From the NCBI GenBank assembly GCA_023213395.1, contig CM041465.1:218805741-218869740 (forward strand): a stretch of 64,000 bases of DNA. Direction: 5' to 3'. The stretch is from Cycas panzhihuaensis (taxonomy: Eukaryota; Cycadophyta). Both the position numbers and the translations under genes were made by a program. The notes under the pieces are model-generated. The model ran no database searches, had not been told where the DNA came from, and saw nothing but the letters and a program-made list of their open reading frames with translations. Numbering within the stretch: position 1 is the stretch's first letter; each line of letters opens with the position of its first letter. Below are positions 47,229 through 58,947 of this stretch, piece after piece.

Positions 47229-48149
47229 AGTTCACAAAGATAAATATATTTTATACACATATAGGGAGATAAGAGGGAGATGAGAGGCATTTTATAAGCC
47301 TTACCTATGTATCATGAGTCACATATGTGATAGATATGCCATACATTTCTTTTATGTATATATTGATCATTTCTCTTAAAATCTTGTGTATGTAATTGAT
47401 GATTAACTCTAAACCTTTTCCTCTCTTATTTCCCTTTTATAAATTGAACATGATATATATTCATTGATATAATGATCTATAGAAATACATAATAATTTAA
47501 ACATTTTTCTCTTTTTTATTTTATTTTATTTATTTTAATTTTTGACTTAGTATGTACATGGTAGTTTATACTTATTCTAGAGTGAAGTGGTTCCAGAAAG
47601 AAAAACGTTAGAAGGAGAAGTGAAGGATAGAAAATAAATAAAAGATAAAAGAGAATAAATGAAAGGTTTACTTATTCTATTTCTATAAACATAAAACCAT
47701 CTAAAACAAATGGTAATAAGTTTATAAAAGTAGAGGATGGAATAAGGAAAGCCTTTCAAAAGAAAAACTCACATAATTCACATCGTACTCCTGATAAATT
47801 ATATGATCATAGAATAAAATCCACATCCATATAATGTATTATAAAGGAAACATGTTATTTATAGAATGAAAAACTAATCTCACTCGATAAATAACTAATG
47901 TTCCAAGTATATTAGATTCCTCGTTGGCTCCTTTTAGGGGCAAGAAGCTTTTAAGAACTTACCCCTTGCCAAGATTCTCCACAACCCAAGATTCCCACAT
48001 GGGTCTATCCCTTTTAGACACTTCATCTTACTCTTTAACCTATCATCTTAATCTTCATATCACTTATACCATTATCTTTCAAAACTAATATGTTATACTC
48101 TTTATAGAGTGGTAGTTTATACTCATTCTAGAGTGAGGTGTCCCTAGCT
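47229..48149 (-). other. G2 3' spacer
   Basis: Non-coding counterpart of G1 35541-36538. Two copies of GGTAGTTTATACTTATTCTA / GGTAGTTTATACTCATTCTA lie near 47561 and 48109. No gene seen. Confidence 0.5.
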
Positions 48150-48565
48150 AAAAGGTGAAAGTCAACCAAAGTAATCATCCAAGATAGAGGAAATAAGAGC
48201 ATCAGCTTCAACATTAAGAGAATGAGGGATATATTGGATGGTAACTAAGAAAATAATGAGAGTAATGATAAAGCCTAATGGTGAAGGAAAAGGAGTCGTG
48301 ACGAGTGCACCTGATACATCCCAACTAACTGATAGACTACAACCTAAGAATTAGAATATATAATGATGGGTCTAAGATAAGAGTGGGAAATATTAGACAA
48401 GGCTCTTATAATGGAAAAATACTTAGCTTTATTATTTGTTTCTTTAGGTATAAACAAGCCAGTAGGAAGGAGAGGACTTCTTAATTAGTTATAAATCACT
48501 TAAGCAGAAGCAGATGGTCTTGGGTTACCTCTACTACCTCCATCAGTGAATATACTAAATGCCAT
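48150..48565 (-). pseudogene. G2 second (archaeal-type) RNase H
   Basis: From ATG 48565 the minus strand reads MAFSIFTDGGSRGNPRPSAS (first Asp; the RGNPG signature is RGNPR), then GLFIPKETNNKAKYFSIIRA, where the catalytic Glu of NKAEY is Lys. YLRPIIIY follows, and the Asp region is frame-shifted. The position downstream of integrase is the same as in G1. Confidence 0.8.
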
Positions 48566-49690
48566 AGGAAAAGTAGGACTAATATTTGGAGATAGTGTAA
48601 TCAATAAAGGAGGGTATGATAATCAATTAAAAATGAGACAATAGTAGGTAAAATTAATTCTGACTATATTAAAGAAAAAGAAAAATCATAATTGAGATGA
48701 TTATGATCAATAAGAACTAAAGGTGTCAAGCATAGTTCGATCATAACTGAGGCCACAATAGATCTAAGTAGTTAGACTGGAAATCTTAAATAACTCATCT
48801 AAATGAACCTAACCTATAGATATATAGGTGGAGATAAAACTGTCACATGACTTGCCCTATATTACAAGAGGATGATAACAATTTACTTTCCTTTTTTTTT
48901 TTTTCTACTTTTCTTTCTTCTTTTTTCTCTTTGATTGATTTTCTTGACTTATTTTTTTACTTTTACTTTTCACTCTATTTTTTTTACTATTTTGTTTTTT
49001 AATATTTACAAGAACAGAACCATAATCATCTAATTATAAATTTCTTTTACTCAACACAACAAGGATCTATCATTTTTAATGGAACATAAGATGAAAGAAA
49101 CTAATCTCCTTAAGAATTGAACCATAGAAAAAAGAGGACATCAAAATCACAGTGTCTCCAAATGTAAAGGGAAGGTGACAGAATGAGTATTCACTTCAAA
49201 AATGTAAATAGAGTAAACTAAGGATAATAAAAGCAATCAAAAGAAAATAGTAGGTGATATATGACCAAGAAGGAATCCTCAAGGTGAAGTACTAACAAGT
49301 AGAAGTATGATCTCAACAAATGGTAGAGTATCTAAAGCTGACAGAAAAGTCTCTCTTTCAAGGATGAAAATAAGTGAGAAAGTTGGGAGCCCAAATTATC
49401 CCTTGAGTATGAAACTCAAAAGAGACAAAGACCAAAACCTTGTAGTAAAACACCCACAATAAACACAAATGCTAGAAGGAGTAAAAGACTTATATGATTA
49501 TGAGTAAGACTTTTGAAGAAAGCAAAAACGTCACTTAAAGGAAGAGAAGAAAAAAACAAAGAAAGAAATTGCCCATAGTTTTAGCTCATTAGGAAAGAAG
49601 GAAGACTTGGAGTCATAATTTATCCTCATTATAGAGGTAAGGATAAGCACTACTAGGTGTAGGACTTTCTTAAATATTAAGAATTTATTG
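48566..49690 (-). other. G2 region between integrase and second RNase H
   Basis: Counterpart of G1 34106-35140. AT-rich with poly(T) near 48890-48905; no frame that I can assign. Confidence 0.45.
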
Positions 49691-49699
49691 GTCTTTTAA

Positions 49700-50720
49700 A
49701 TTCTAGACCCTCATTATAGAGATTTGATAAGTCTTATTACTTAAATATTTAATTATTAGATAAGTACCAGTCCACTTAGGAGAAAATTTATATTAGTTAT
49801 CATGTAGGTACTCTAACTTTAGCATTTTATCGCCAATACTAAACTTCCTAGGTCTAAGCTATCTATCATAAGTATCCTAGACTCTAGCCTTATATGCCAT
49901 GTTATTTTGCAAGGCTTGTAAGCAAGTCTCATCTAGTTTTTCTAGTTCTAAGAGACGTGCTTCCCTTTTGAACTTTTCATTAGTAAATTCTTTCAATGAA
50001 ACATTCAAGGAGGGAATCTCAACTCCCAATGGGAGGATAGCCTTAACACCATAAACAAGAGAAAATGGTGTCATGCCTGTAGCATTTCTAATAGAGGTTC
50101 TATAAGCCCATAATACTAAAAATAATGAATGTGCTAATCTTTATGGGATGTTGCAACTGTTTTAGCTAAAATTATAACTAAAGTTTTGTTAAAAGCTTTA
50201 ACTTGGCCATTTGCCTAAGGGTGATAAGGGGCTGATAGTCTATGAGTGATATGGAATTTGTTATATAGTTCATTGACATAGGGATTATAGAATGAAATCC
50301 CATTATTAGTAATAATAACATTTGGTACCCCAAATCTATAAATGATATGGTAAAAGATCAATATGGTAATAATCTTTTTAGTGGTAGTCACTAATGAGAT
50401 GACTTTGCTCCATTTGGCAAAGTACTCAGTTGCAATTATTATAAACTTATATCCACCAGATGATGTTGAAAAGATATGCCCAATGAGATCAAAATCCCAT
50501 TGGAAAAAAGGCCAAGGTAAAGTAATCAACTTCATTTCTTGTGTAAGCTTATGCATTAAAGTTGTATGAGATTGGCATTTTTGACATCTTTATATGCAAG
50601 AATGAGCATTTTAAAATAAGATGGGCTAATAATAGCCCATATGAAGAATGCATTAGGCCATTGATCAACCACCAAAATTCCCACCATACATTCCTTCATG
50701 GGATTCTGTTAAGGCTGAAA
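49700..50720 (-). pseudogene. G2 integrase
   Basis: Minus strand: remains of the His/Cys finger (GGNFGG near 50670, CQKCQSHTTL near 50570). The core is frame 50556-50215: WPFFQWDFDLIGHIFSTSSG (first Asp), EYFAKWSKVISLVTTTKK and NVIITNNGISFYNP, with the second Asp replaced by Asn (50305-50307). SAPYHP, a stop, then ANGQVKAFNKTL has Glu replaced by Lys (50197-50199). The C-terminal part includes MTPFSLVYGVKAILPLGVEI (50074). Both replacements are the same as in G1. Confidence 0.85.
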
Positions 50721-50989
50721 GTATTTCATTAGGGGAAAGGCATCTCAATAGGATTCCGTCAAAAGAATGTTTATAAACCACATCATCAAGTAAAAGGTAC
50801 TAGCTAGTAACAACTTGATTTTATCTTCTCTTCTTTAATGTAGAAGTAGAAGGGAAATATTGACCATGAAGGTATAATCTAATATCTACATACAATGAAT
50901 CATCAGAGGGGACAACCTAGATATGGAGGACATGCTCATTTGGAAGAGAATCATCAACAGGTTATTTGGTAGGATTAGGAAGAGGAGCA

Positions 50990-52320
50990 TCAACCATGAT
51001 TTCTAGAATGATCATGCTCTTTAGACTTTCTACTGACAACTTGAAAATTAAACTCTTGTAGCAATAAAGATCATTTATCTAATCATCCAGTAAGATTAGA
51101 TCTGGTAAGAAAATATCTGATAGGATCTGACTAGATAATGAGGTGGATTTTATTCCTAAGAAGATAGTGGCATAACTTCTTAGTAGTGAAGATTAAAGTG
51201 AGACATCCTTTTTCAAGAAAGGGATGATGGAGTTCAATAGCCACTAACATCCTACTAATAAGGTATATGGCTCATTCTTTATCAAAGTCATCCTCTTATG
51301 CTAACATTCTTGCTAATGATTCTTCTGTAGCAGAAGTGTATAAGATGAAGGGTTTATTAAACCTTGAGGGATCAAGCACAGGTGTCAAAACCAAAGCTTG
51401 CTTCAACTTGTCGAAGGACTCTTGAACTTAAGGAGTCCATTCTAATTCAACATCTTTCTTCAAAAGATTTATAATAGGCTTAGTGTCTAAAGCAAACTTG
51501 GAAATAAAATGTCTTAAGAAACCAAATCTACCAAGATAAATTTAATCTGCTTCTAATTCTTAGGAGGGGGTCATGTTGACAATTACCCTTATCTTATTAG
51601 GATTGATTCTACTCCTATCGTGAGAAATGATGTTTCCTAGCATTCTTCCTAATATCACAACAAAAATAGATTTAGAGGGGTTAAGACATAAGTGATACTT
51701 CTTATAGCTTTCAAAGATTGTTCTAAGGTTTCACACATGATTACATCTTTTATAAGATAGAGCAAGAATATCATCCAAGTACATAGCAATAATATTACCA
51801 ACTAAATCATAAAAAATATGTACTATGGCTCTTTGATATGTTGCACCAGCATTCTTCAATCTAAAAGGCATGACTTTATACATGAAAGTGCCCCAAGGAG
51901 TAGTGAAAGTAGTCTTGTGATGATCTCCAGGCAAGATGAAAAATTGATTATAACCTGAAAAGCCATCCATGAGAGACATCACTTTAAAATTGGTTGTCTA
52001 ATACCAAATCTGATTAAGAAAAGGGAGACGAAAATTATCTTTAGGGCATGCCTCATTAATGTCTTAAAAATTGATACAAATTTGAATTAAAGTGTTCTCC
52101 TTTGTAATTGAAACTATATTAGAGAGCCATTGAGAGTAATCAATACTCTTAATAAATCCAGCTCCTAGCAGCTTCTCCACTTCTTATTTAATAATAAGAG
52201 AGAGACATGTGTGAATAGGACACTATTTTCACCATTTAGGTTTGATACTAGGAATTACTATAATGTTGTACTCAACGACTTGGGGATCCAGACCATGTAT
52301 ATATTTATAATCCTAAGTAA
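50990..52320 (-). pseudogene. G2 reverse transcriptase and RNase H
   Basis: Read along one minus-strand frame with stops. RT: AGFIKSIDYSQWLSNIV, EACPKDNFRLPFLNQIW and VMSLMDGFSGYNQFFIL (first Asp). PFRLKNAGATYQRAIVHIFY and AMYLDDILAL follow, with the catalytic YLDD intact at 51770-51781. Then come SKSIFVVILGRMLGNIIS and LGRFGFLRHFISKFA. RNase H: PSRFNKPFILYTSATEESLA, KEXAIYLISRML and KLCHYLLRNKIHLII. This is the most complete RT in the window and shows what G1 has lost. Confidence 0.88.
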
Positions 52321-53575
52321 AGATGAGTAAAATTTGCAAAAGAGTACCTTAAACTGAATGATCTCTTAAGGAGTACAACTAGCTCCCAATTTAATAATCT
52401 TAGGGGTATCTTGTATCTCTAAGTCTAGATCAATGGTCTTCTCCATAAGCATTACATTTTCTGCTTCAAAATGAGGAGGGGTAGGGTCTATTAAAGAAAG
52501 CATTTCCTGAGGTTAGGAATGATTAAACAGAAGTGAATCAGGTTGTATTACTTTAAAAAAACCCAACATATGATGTCCATTAAGAAGACTGGGAAATAAC
52601 TCTACTAAATGCTCTAAGATTGCCTTGTCATTCTTAAAGTGACTAAGGTGAAAGAGATCAATGAGGAGAAGATTTCTCGATAAATTAGTAGACAAAGAAG
52701 AAGGCCTAAAACATGAAGAATATCAACTAAAGAGTTTGGACAAGTAGGAACAAACTCAATGATTGAAGAAACACGAGAGAAAAACATAGGCCTATCGATG
52801 AACTCCTAAGTTGAAGAAAAGAGTTGATAAATTCTTGATGATACAAATGGCATTCCTAACTAGACAAAGACATCAGGGCAAGAGATAATGAGGAGGCATC
52901 TACAAAAGGATAGAAAGGAAAAGAAATAATAGACACTAAATTCACTTCTCGTGTTGTAGTAGAGGTATTTTGATTACTTTAAAATGTATCAAAATCTACA
53001 TCTTCACCACTTGACTCTAAGTTTAGGTGTTAATGCAACAACATATTCTTCTTATGTCTGTTCAACCATGTAATAAAGAGAGAGGATCGAGAGAAGAGAG
53101 GTATAACATTAACATGAAAATCATATGAGAATGAAGTTACATGAGTAACCAAAGAAGAACTAGTAATAGGAAAAACCAAAGCACTTACTTGTGGAGGCAA
53201 ATAAAACACTTACAAGAAGTGGGACTAAATAGGAAAGGAATCATTTATGTTAATAATCTTACTAACAAACATTTCCTCATAAGGTATAATAGAATAAGGA
53301 ATTACTTCTTCATTATAAGAGGAAGAGAAAACTGAAGAGTGATCAGTTAGAGAAAATGTATAAGGAATGGATGAAGAACTTGATGAATAAGGGACAACCT
53401 CAACCAAATCCACATCCTTTACTTCCATATGAGTAGAAGGAGTTTCAATGGTAAAGTGTTGGCCTAGACCAATGATTAAAAGAACTTCTCTAAAGAGTTT
53501 GATGATTCACTAAGCTTAAAAAGGTCTCAACAGGAGGGCCTGACTACTTGATTGGTTTTAGTTTTCTTTTATGAT
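52321..53575 (-). pseudogene. G2 pol linker between protease and RT
   Basis: Counterpart of G1 13745-14337 plus 27718-28360. It carries short matching phrases such as HHMLGFFKVIQPDSLLFNHS (52570-52510) and DLVEVVPYSSSSS (about 53395). No catalytic motif. Confidence 0.55.
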
Positions 53576-53579
53576 GTTT

Positions 53580-53960
53580 AATTATCCCTCATGGATGAAC
53601 CTAAGTTCACCAAAGAGGGAGGAACAAATTGCTAACATTTGGGTAATCCATAGTCTACCTAAAAGGATGTTATACTCCAAGTCAAGATCAATGATAGTCA
53701 ACTCAATTAGAGCCATCTTTTCTTCCAAAATAAGGGAGAGAGTAACTTGACCTGGGGGTACCTTCTGATTCATGTTGTATCCCTAGCAAATCCACTCATA
53801 TGGATCAAAAATCAAAATTTCTAAATCTTTAATAAGGAAAAGAGGGATTATATTAATAGATGATCCCTCATTAATAATAAATCACTTAATATTAATATCA
53901 TCCTTTATAATCTCGATATAGAATGAGGGTATATTATTTGGTGCATGAGTAGAATGATTA
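53580..53960 (-). pseudogene. G2 protease
   Basis: Minus strand: IINEGSSINIIPLFLIKDLE is the active-site loop with the catalytic Asp replaced by Asn (about 53870-53872). QKVPPGQVTLSLILEEKMAL and LDLEYNILLGRLWITQMLAI (frame 53773-53582) match G1. Confidence 0.75.
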
Positions 53961-54059
53961 GACAAGGAAGCTAAGTTAAAAGAAAGTATAGAAGTGAATG
54001 AAGAGACTATAGCAAGAATTCCCAATGAATCAAACAAAAGTTAGTATTATTTGAGATAA

Positions 54060-56589
54060 CATTTTAATAAATTAATAACTAAAATATCTATAGAAATGGT
54101 CTTTAACCCATCATCCAAAGAGAATGATCTATCATTTATACCAGAGGGAATGGACTTGAACTTGATGGTACATGGAGGTACTAGAGGTAAAGAGTCAGGA
54201 TTCTTGGCCATCAAATCATCATATGATTTAGATGGACCTACACTCTTTGTTGTCCCCACCATGTTTATGGTTCTCTTGGTCTCACCACCTTTAGGAGGTG
54301 GGCAAGCTTGGTTACTAGTTCATTTCGTAGAAGGATTTGGGGGAGTAGTAGTCTTCTTCAATGAATTAGAATCTAAAGGCTCACCTTTGTCATCTTGAAC
54401 CTACTTATCTTTACCTTTATTATTTTTGTTTATTTTATCATTGTGTTAAGGCAAAGGATCTTTATGAATCATTTGATCTTGGGATGACTTAGAGGAGCGA
54501 TTTGATTGAACATTCATATTTTAAGTGATGTTTTGAACTATGCAACACTCACTTCTATCATAGACATCCATTTAATGGTATGAGTACCATTTTGTCTTTA
54601 TGAAAGAAGGAGGAGGTAGAGGAGGAGCTTATTTCTTCCTTCCTTCAGTAAGATGGACCGCTTTTATTTCTTGAGAAGAGTGGCTCTCACAAAGACCATT
54701 AACATGTAACTTAGTGTTGATCACACACCCTAAGGATCTTATAAAAGAAGTTAGATGATTGCAAGTAGGTTTAGGATGGGAAGCCTTCGTTGTTTAAATA
54801 GTTTCTTTAGAAGGAATAAGTTTTCCAACCTTCTTAATACTTGTTTGAATCTCAAATATTTCCAAGGCTAGACAATAATTAATAGCTTCTTCATAAGTTT
54901 AAGGACCAAGTTTAAGAACTTTAAGATGTGCATATGTCCTCAAAGCATTAGTAAACAAATCAAATAGGAGGCTTGAATTAAGATGTGAGTGGTAAGCATA
55001 TACTTAGTCTTGAAACCTTCTCATAAAGTCTCTAGAGATTTCATCATGATTTTATTTAATAGTCAGAAGGGACTTGATGCCTGATTCGAATGATCTTGCT
55101 ACACCAAAATAGTTGATAAAAGAATCAACTAACTGTTGGAATGAGAGGATGGGGGCTAAAGGAAGTTGATAAAACTATTTTAAGGCATTTCTTTGAAGTA
55201 ATTTAAGGAACAAGTGTATCATGACGTAATCATACAGTATGAAATCTGCACAAGCAAGTATAAACACTTGTATGTGGGAAGTAGGATCTTAGGAGGAGTC
55301 ATCTAAAAATTTAAGTCATTAAGGAAGAAACAGAGGCATGGGAGATAAAAGGACTTCACATAGAAAAGGGGACTTCGTGTAATCAAGAAAGGGTTTCCTT
55401 AACCTCAACATGGTAGGACATTGAGGCAAGGATGATAGATATGAAATAGAAGAAGAAATAGGTTATTATTGTTGAGGAATAACATGAGATAGGAAAGTAG
55501 ATAAGGGATTAAACTAAGCTACAAGGATAACCATAAAGTTGGTTTAGGGTATAGGATATTATGGAAGGATATGATTAAACGAAGGGAAACAAGGTAGTTA
55601 TGAAGTAGGTCTAGGAATATGTGATGAAGAAGTAGGGTTAACAACTCCTAAGACTTGAGACTAATTGATTAAGATATGAGGATGAATGAGGTAAGTATAA
55701 GAGATATGTTAAGAAGAGGGAGCCACATTAAACATTCTAGGAGAAGGTGCATGAGGCCTAATGCCTTGAGACAAAGTTATATGGGATGTCTGACATGGGA
55801 ATTAATTCATGGAGGAAATATGATGAGAGGAAGTAACCCTAGTGGTATAGGAATGGATAGGTCATAGACTAGGTGAAATTAAAACCACTTGACTTGAGGT
55901 AGAAACATAAGAGAGATTAGGGTTACCATGGATAGAAATAGTAGTAGTACCTTCATGTGTAGAAGGTATGGTATAAGGAGAATACGACTAAACTTACAAC
56001 TGAGAAGGAGAGGGAAGAGGCTAAGAATGAGTCAACTTATGATCTTCTACCTCCACTAAAAAAGAAGAAAGGGGTCTTGATAAAGGCCTTAATAAAGGAG
56101 GGTAGGAAGGTATGGGAAACTGAATAACATCAAGAGCAATTAAGAGCTCAACTCGAATTGACTCATAGTCTTTATATAAAGGATTAAATTAACGATGTTA
56201 TGATGGGGTTGCCATGGTATGAGTCTCTGGATAGAACGAATCTTCATATTTAAGCATATGGAGTGGAGTAGGAACCCTAATAAGAACTGACTCAAGATAT
56301 GATGAATGTGCTTAAACAAGTGGTGGTTCTTCTTATGCAAAAGAAGGAACTACAAAAGAAGGATCACCATGATATTGAGAGGGTTCAAGATACCTTGCTC
56401 CATTAGTATTTCATACAACTAGGTCAAATCTTTGGGATGGTAAACATAAGTGTCATGAATGTGATGTTCTGAAGATTCAACATAAGAGAATAAAACTTCT
56501 TGACCAAAATGTGAAGGTTGAGTTTGCAACTAAGGTGAGAGGCCTTAAAGCCTTAAAGATCACTTAGGAGTAGGTGTAGTAGCTTCCAT
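54060..56589 (-). pseudogene. G2 gag
   Basis: A likely start is ATG 56589 (MEATTPTPK), just after the primer region. The N-terminal part is broken by stops and frameshifts. The core near 55200-54850 matches G1: LSFQQLVDSFINYFGVARSF, DEISRDFMRRFQD and FDLFTNALRTYAHLKVLKLG. The tail matches as well: SNRSSKSSQDQMIHKDPLP near 54500 and TINMVGTTKSVGPSKSYDDL near 54230. No zinc knuckle is visible, as in G1. Confidence 0.72.
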
Positions 56590-56641
56590 TATTTTAAACA
56601 AGATAAAAAATGGTAGTTCCCCAATAAGGTCAATAGAAAGA

Positions 56642-58947
56642 TGGTGCATCTCAGGTGGACTTAAACTAGATATCTCTTAATTAATGGAATGTTATCTTTT
56701 GTTTTAGATCTAGACTAGGAGATACAAAGTCTAAGAGGACTTAAGTGACTACCTTTATCTAACTCCTAAGAAGGAGTCTCCATCTTTTTGTTCCATCTGA
56801 TAAAGATATACATAAATGAGGTGACAAAGGTTAGGATATATAGGGGTGATTGAATCCACTAGCCTATACAACCAGGTGAAGGAATTCTAAGTTCAGAGCT
56901 ACTTTGACAATGCCTCTTGTGTCCTTCCTAGGGACTCCTTTCCTCTTATTCTTTCAACATTTTGAGTTTTACTTAAATGAAAGAGAAGGCAAAACAAATG
57001 GAAGGAGTTTTTTTTTGGTTTGTATTTTAAGATGAAATGAAAATCATAAAGGCAATAAATGAAACTACAAAACCTATTCTACCTTCTTTCAAATAAACAA
57101 ACAAAGAAAGCTAGCCATGCATGTAATATCTTTTTTTTGTTATTTTAAAAGATAAAGCACTCTAAAATGAGTATGAGAGTATTTCCTTTGAATGCAACAC
57201 ACAAATTTTCAAGGAAAGAAAAATACTAACATGATATGCAACATAATATGTAACTATGTATGCAAAATCAAGAAAAGATCCAACAACATGCAATGTTCTT
57301 ATGATGTTTTCTATCATAATTACATGATATGGTTCTTAGAGAATGCTTCTATAATGATAGAAGAGATTTTTAAAGATTAATTATTGCTGTTATAAATGTT
57401 TTTCAGACCATAAATCATATGTAGTCTATCATATCTAAATTACAATCCATAAATAAGCAACAAGCTCAAATGTTAAGAGATTCTATCACAATTAGAGTAT
57501 AATGGCCTCTAAAAGGATCCTTAAACCTCTAATGATCTGAAATATGAAATATATATCATTCACTAATTTAGATTTTTCTTTCAAAGGAGAAGAGATGAAA
57601 TAAGTGAAATCAAATAAGAATAATACCAAGACTTCTTTCCTATCATAAAAAATCTTGCCTCAGAAAGGTTTTTATTCTTTTATTTAATCAAATTTCTCTA
57701 AACCTTTCCTTTAAAATTGACAAAGGAGGAAAAAAAACAAACACCATAGGCTGAACTACAGCCACAATTAAGTTAAAAAAGATAGCAAACCCCTTGGAAT
57801 TTAGATAGGTACAAAAGAATAGGAAAAGGTAGCTATCTCAGTAGTGAAGAGATGACCATGCTTCACAACAGTCTACCCCATTTTTATCTCATAAAAGGCG
57901 GACCTTTTAGCCAAAATTTCGAGGTAAAAATAAGTAGAAAGTCACTATAAATACTAGCAGAAATAATGAGCAAACTCTAAGCAGAAATAATCTCAAACAA
58001 GTAATGAAACCACAAGAACTTTGACTAGGAAAGATCTTACCAGAAATAAAGAGTTTTAAGGTTAAGAATCTTGAGAAAAATCAAGAAACTTGAAGAACAA
58101 ACTATGAAAATTCAAACATTAGTAGAACATCAACCCAAAGCATCAAAGTCTCCTCTTGATTTCACCTATTAGCATCACTAAAAGTAGTTTTTCAAGTCAC
58201 AATAGTAGGAACCTTTAAAAGTCTCCAAAAATCTCTAAAAAGTTACTCTAAATCTTGATCTCTTCATTTTTTGAATTTGAATGATAGACAATTATTAGTT
58301 AGGATTCAATCTAGGCATATACAAGAAAAGTTTGTATCAAGTCTAGGTGGCAACATACAAGAATTTAGCATGTTGATCGAGTTTTACATGTATAATAGTA
58401 AAAAACATAACTGGTCACATTTTTAGTAGGCCAAAAATATGGCTTTATACTTAAAACACAACCAATTACATTTTTGGTAGCGCAAAAAATATGATAAATT
58501 AGGAGGTTAAAACTAGCTCATTAAAAGTCAAAAAATGATTTTTAAACAATAAATTTAAGCATGAATGACTCTATTAATAAGAAAGAGAGTCCCAAACATG
58601 ATGAAAACAATAAACACTAGTCTAAAAATTGATTGAAAAGACCAAATAAGGGTGAAATCAAGATAAAAAAGATAAGATAAGAAAAGGGTTTTAAAAGAGG
58701 GAATGGATTAAAATGACCATGAAAGAAGGATTTTAGTACCATAAGTATCAGTCATCGATAAGTGATAGTATAATCATATAAGACTCATCATTCATCATAC
58801 ATCATCAATAAAATAAATATAACATTTCATCAAAACATAGCCTAATGCATTGTAAAACCAACTTTATTATTTATTTTCCTATAAAATCATATAAGAAATA
58901 TGCCAAAAATGATAAGGATGAATGAGAGGCCATGTTTTGGTAAAACA
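56642..58947 (-). repeat. G2 5' LTR (2,306 bp)
   Basis: On the minus strand it starts TGTTTTACCAAAACATGGCC and ends GAGATGCACCA, just before a primer-like segment. It is alignable with the G1 LTRs but clearly diverged. Its first 298 bp match 43588-43885. No target duplication can be tested because the other end lies outside the window. Confidence 0.85.

Larger units (their letters stand above)
43588..58947 (-). mobile_element. G2: second Tat-type Ty3/gypsy element, minus strand
   Basis: On the minus strand: 5' LTR 58947-56642, gag, protease, RT (with YLDD), RNase H, integrase, second RNase H, spacer, antisense gene, minisatellites, polypurine tract and a 298-bp piece of 3' LTR. It is the same family as G1 but clearly diverged, and has no nested insertion inside the window. 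RT is more complete than in G1. Stops and some frameshifts are scattered. The 3' LTR stops at the LINE tail (43588), so the remaining LTR should lie left of the window beyond the LINE 5' end. Confidence 0.88.

Noticed and set aside
54096-54398. 100-codon + strand frame with Gly/Val-rich text
   Set aside because: It is the antisense shadow of the G2 gag tail, whose minus-strand text matches G1 gag.
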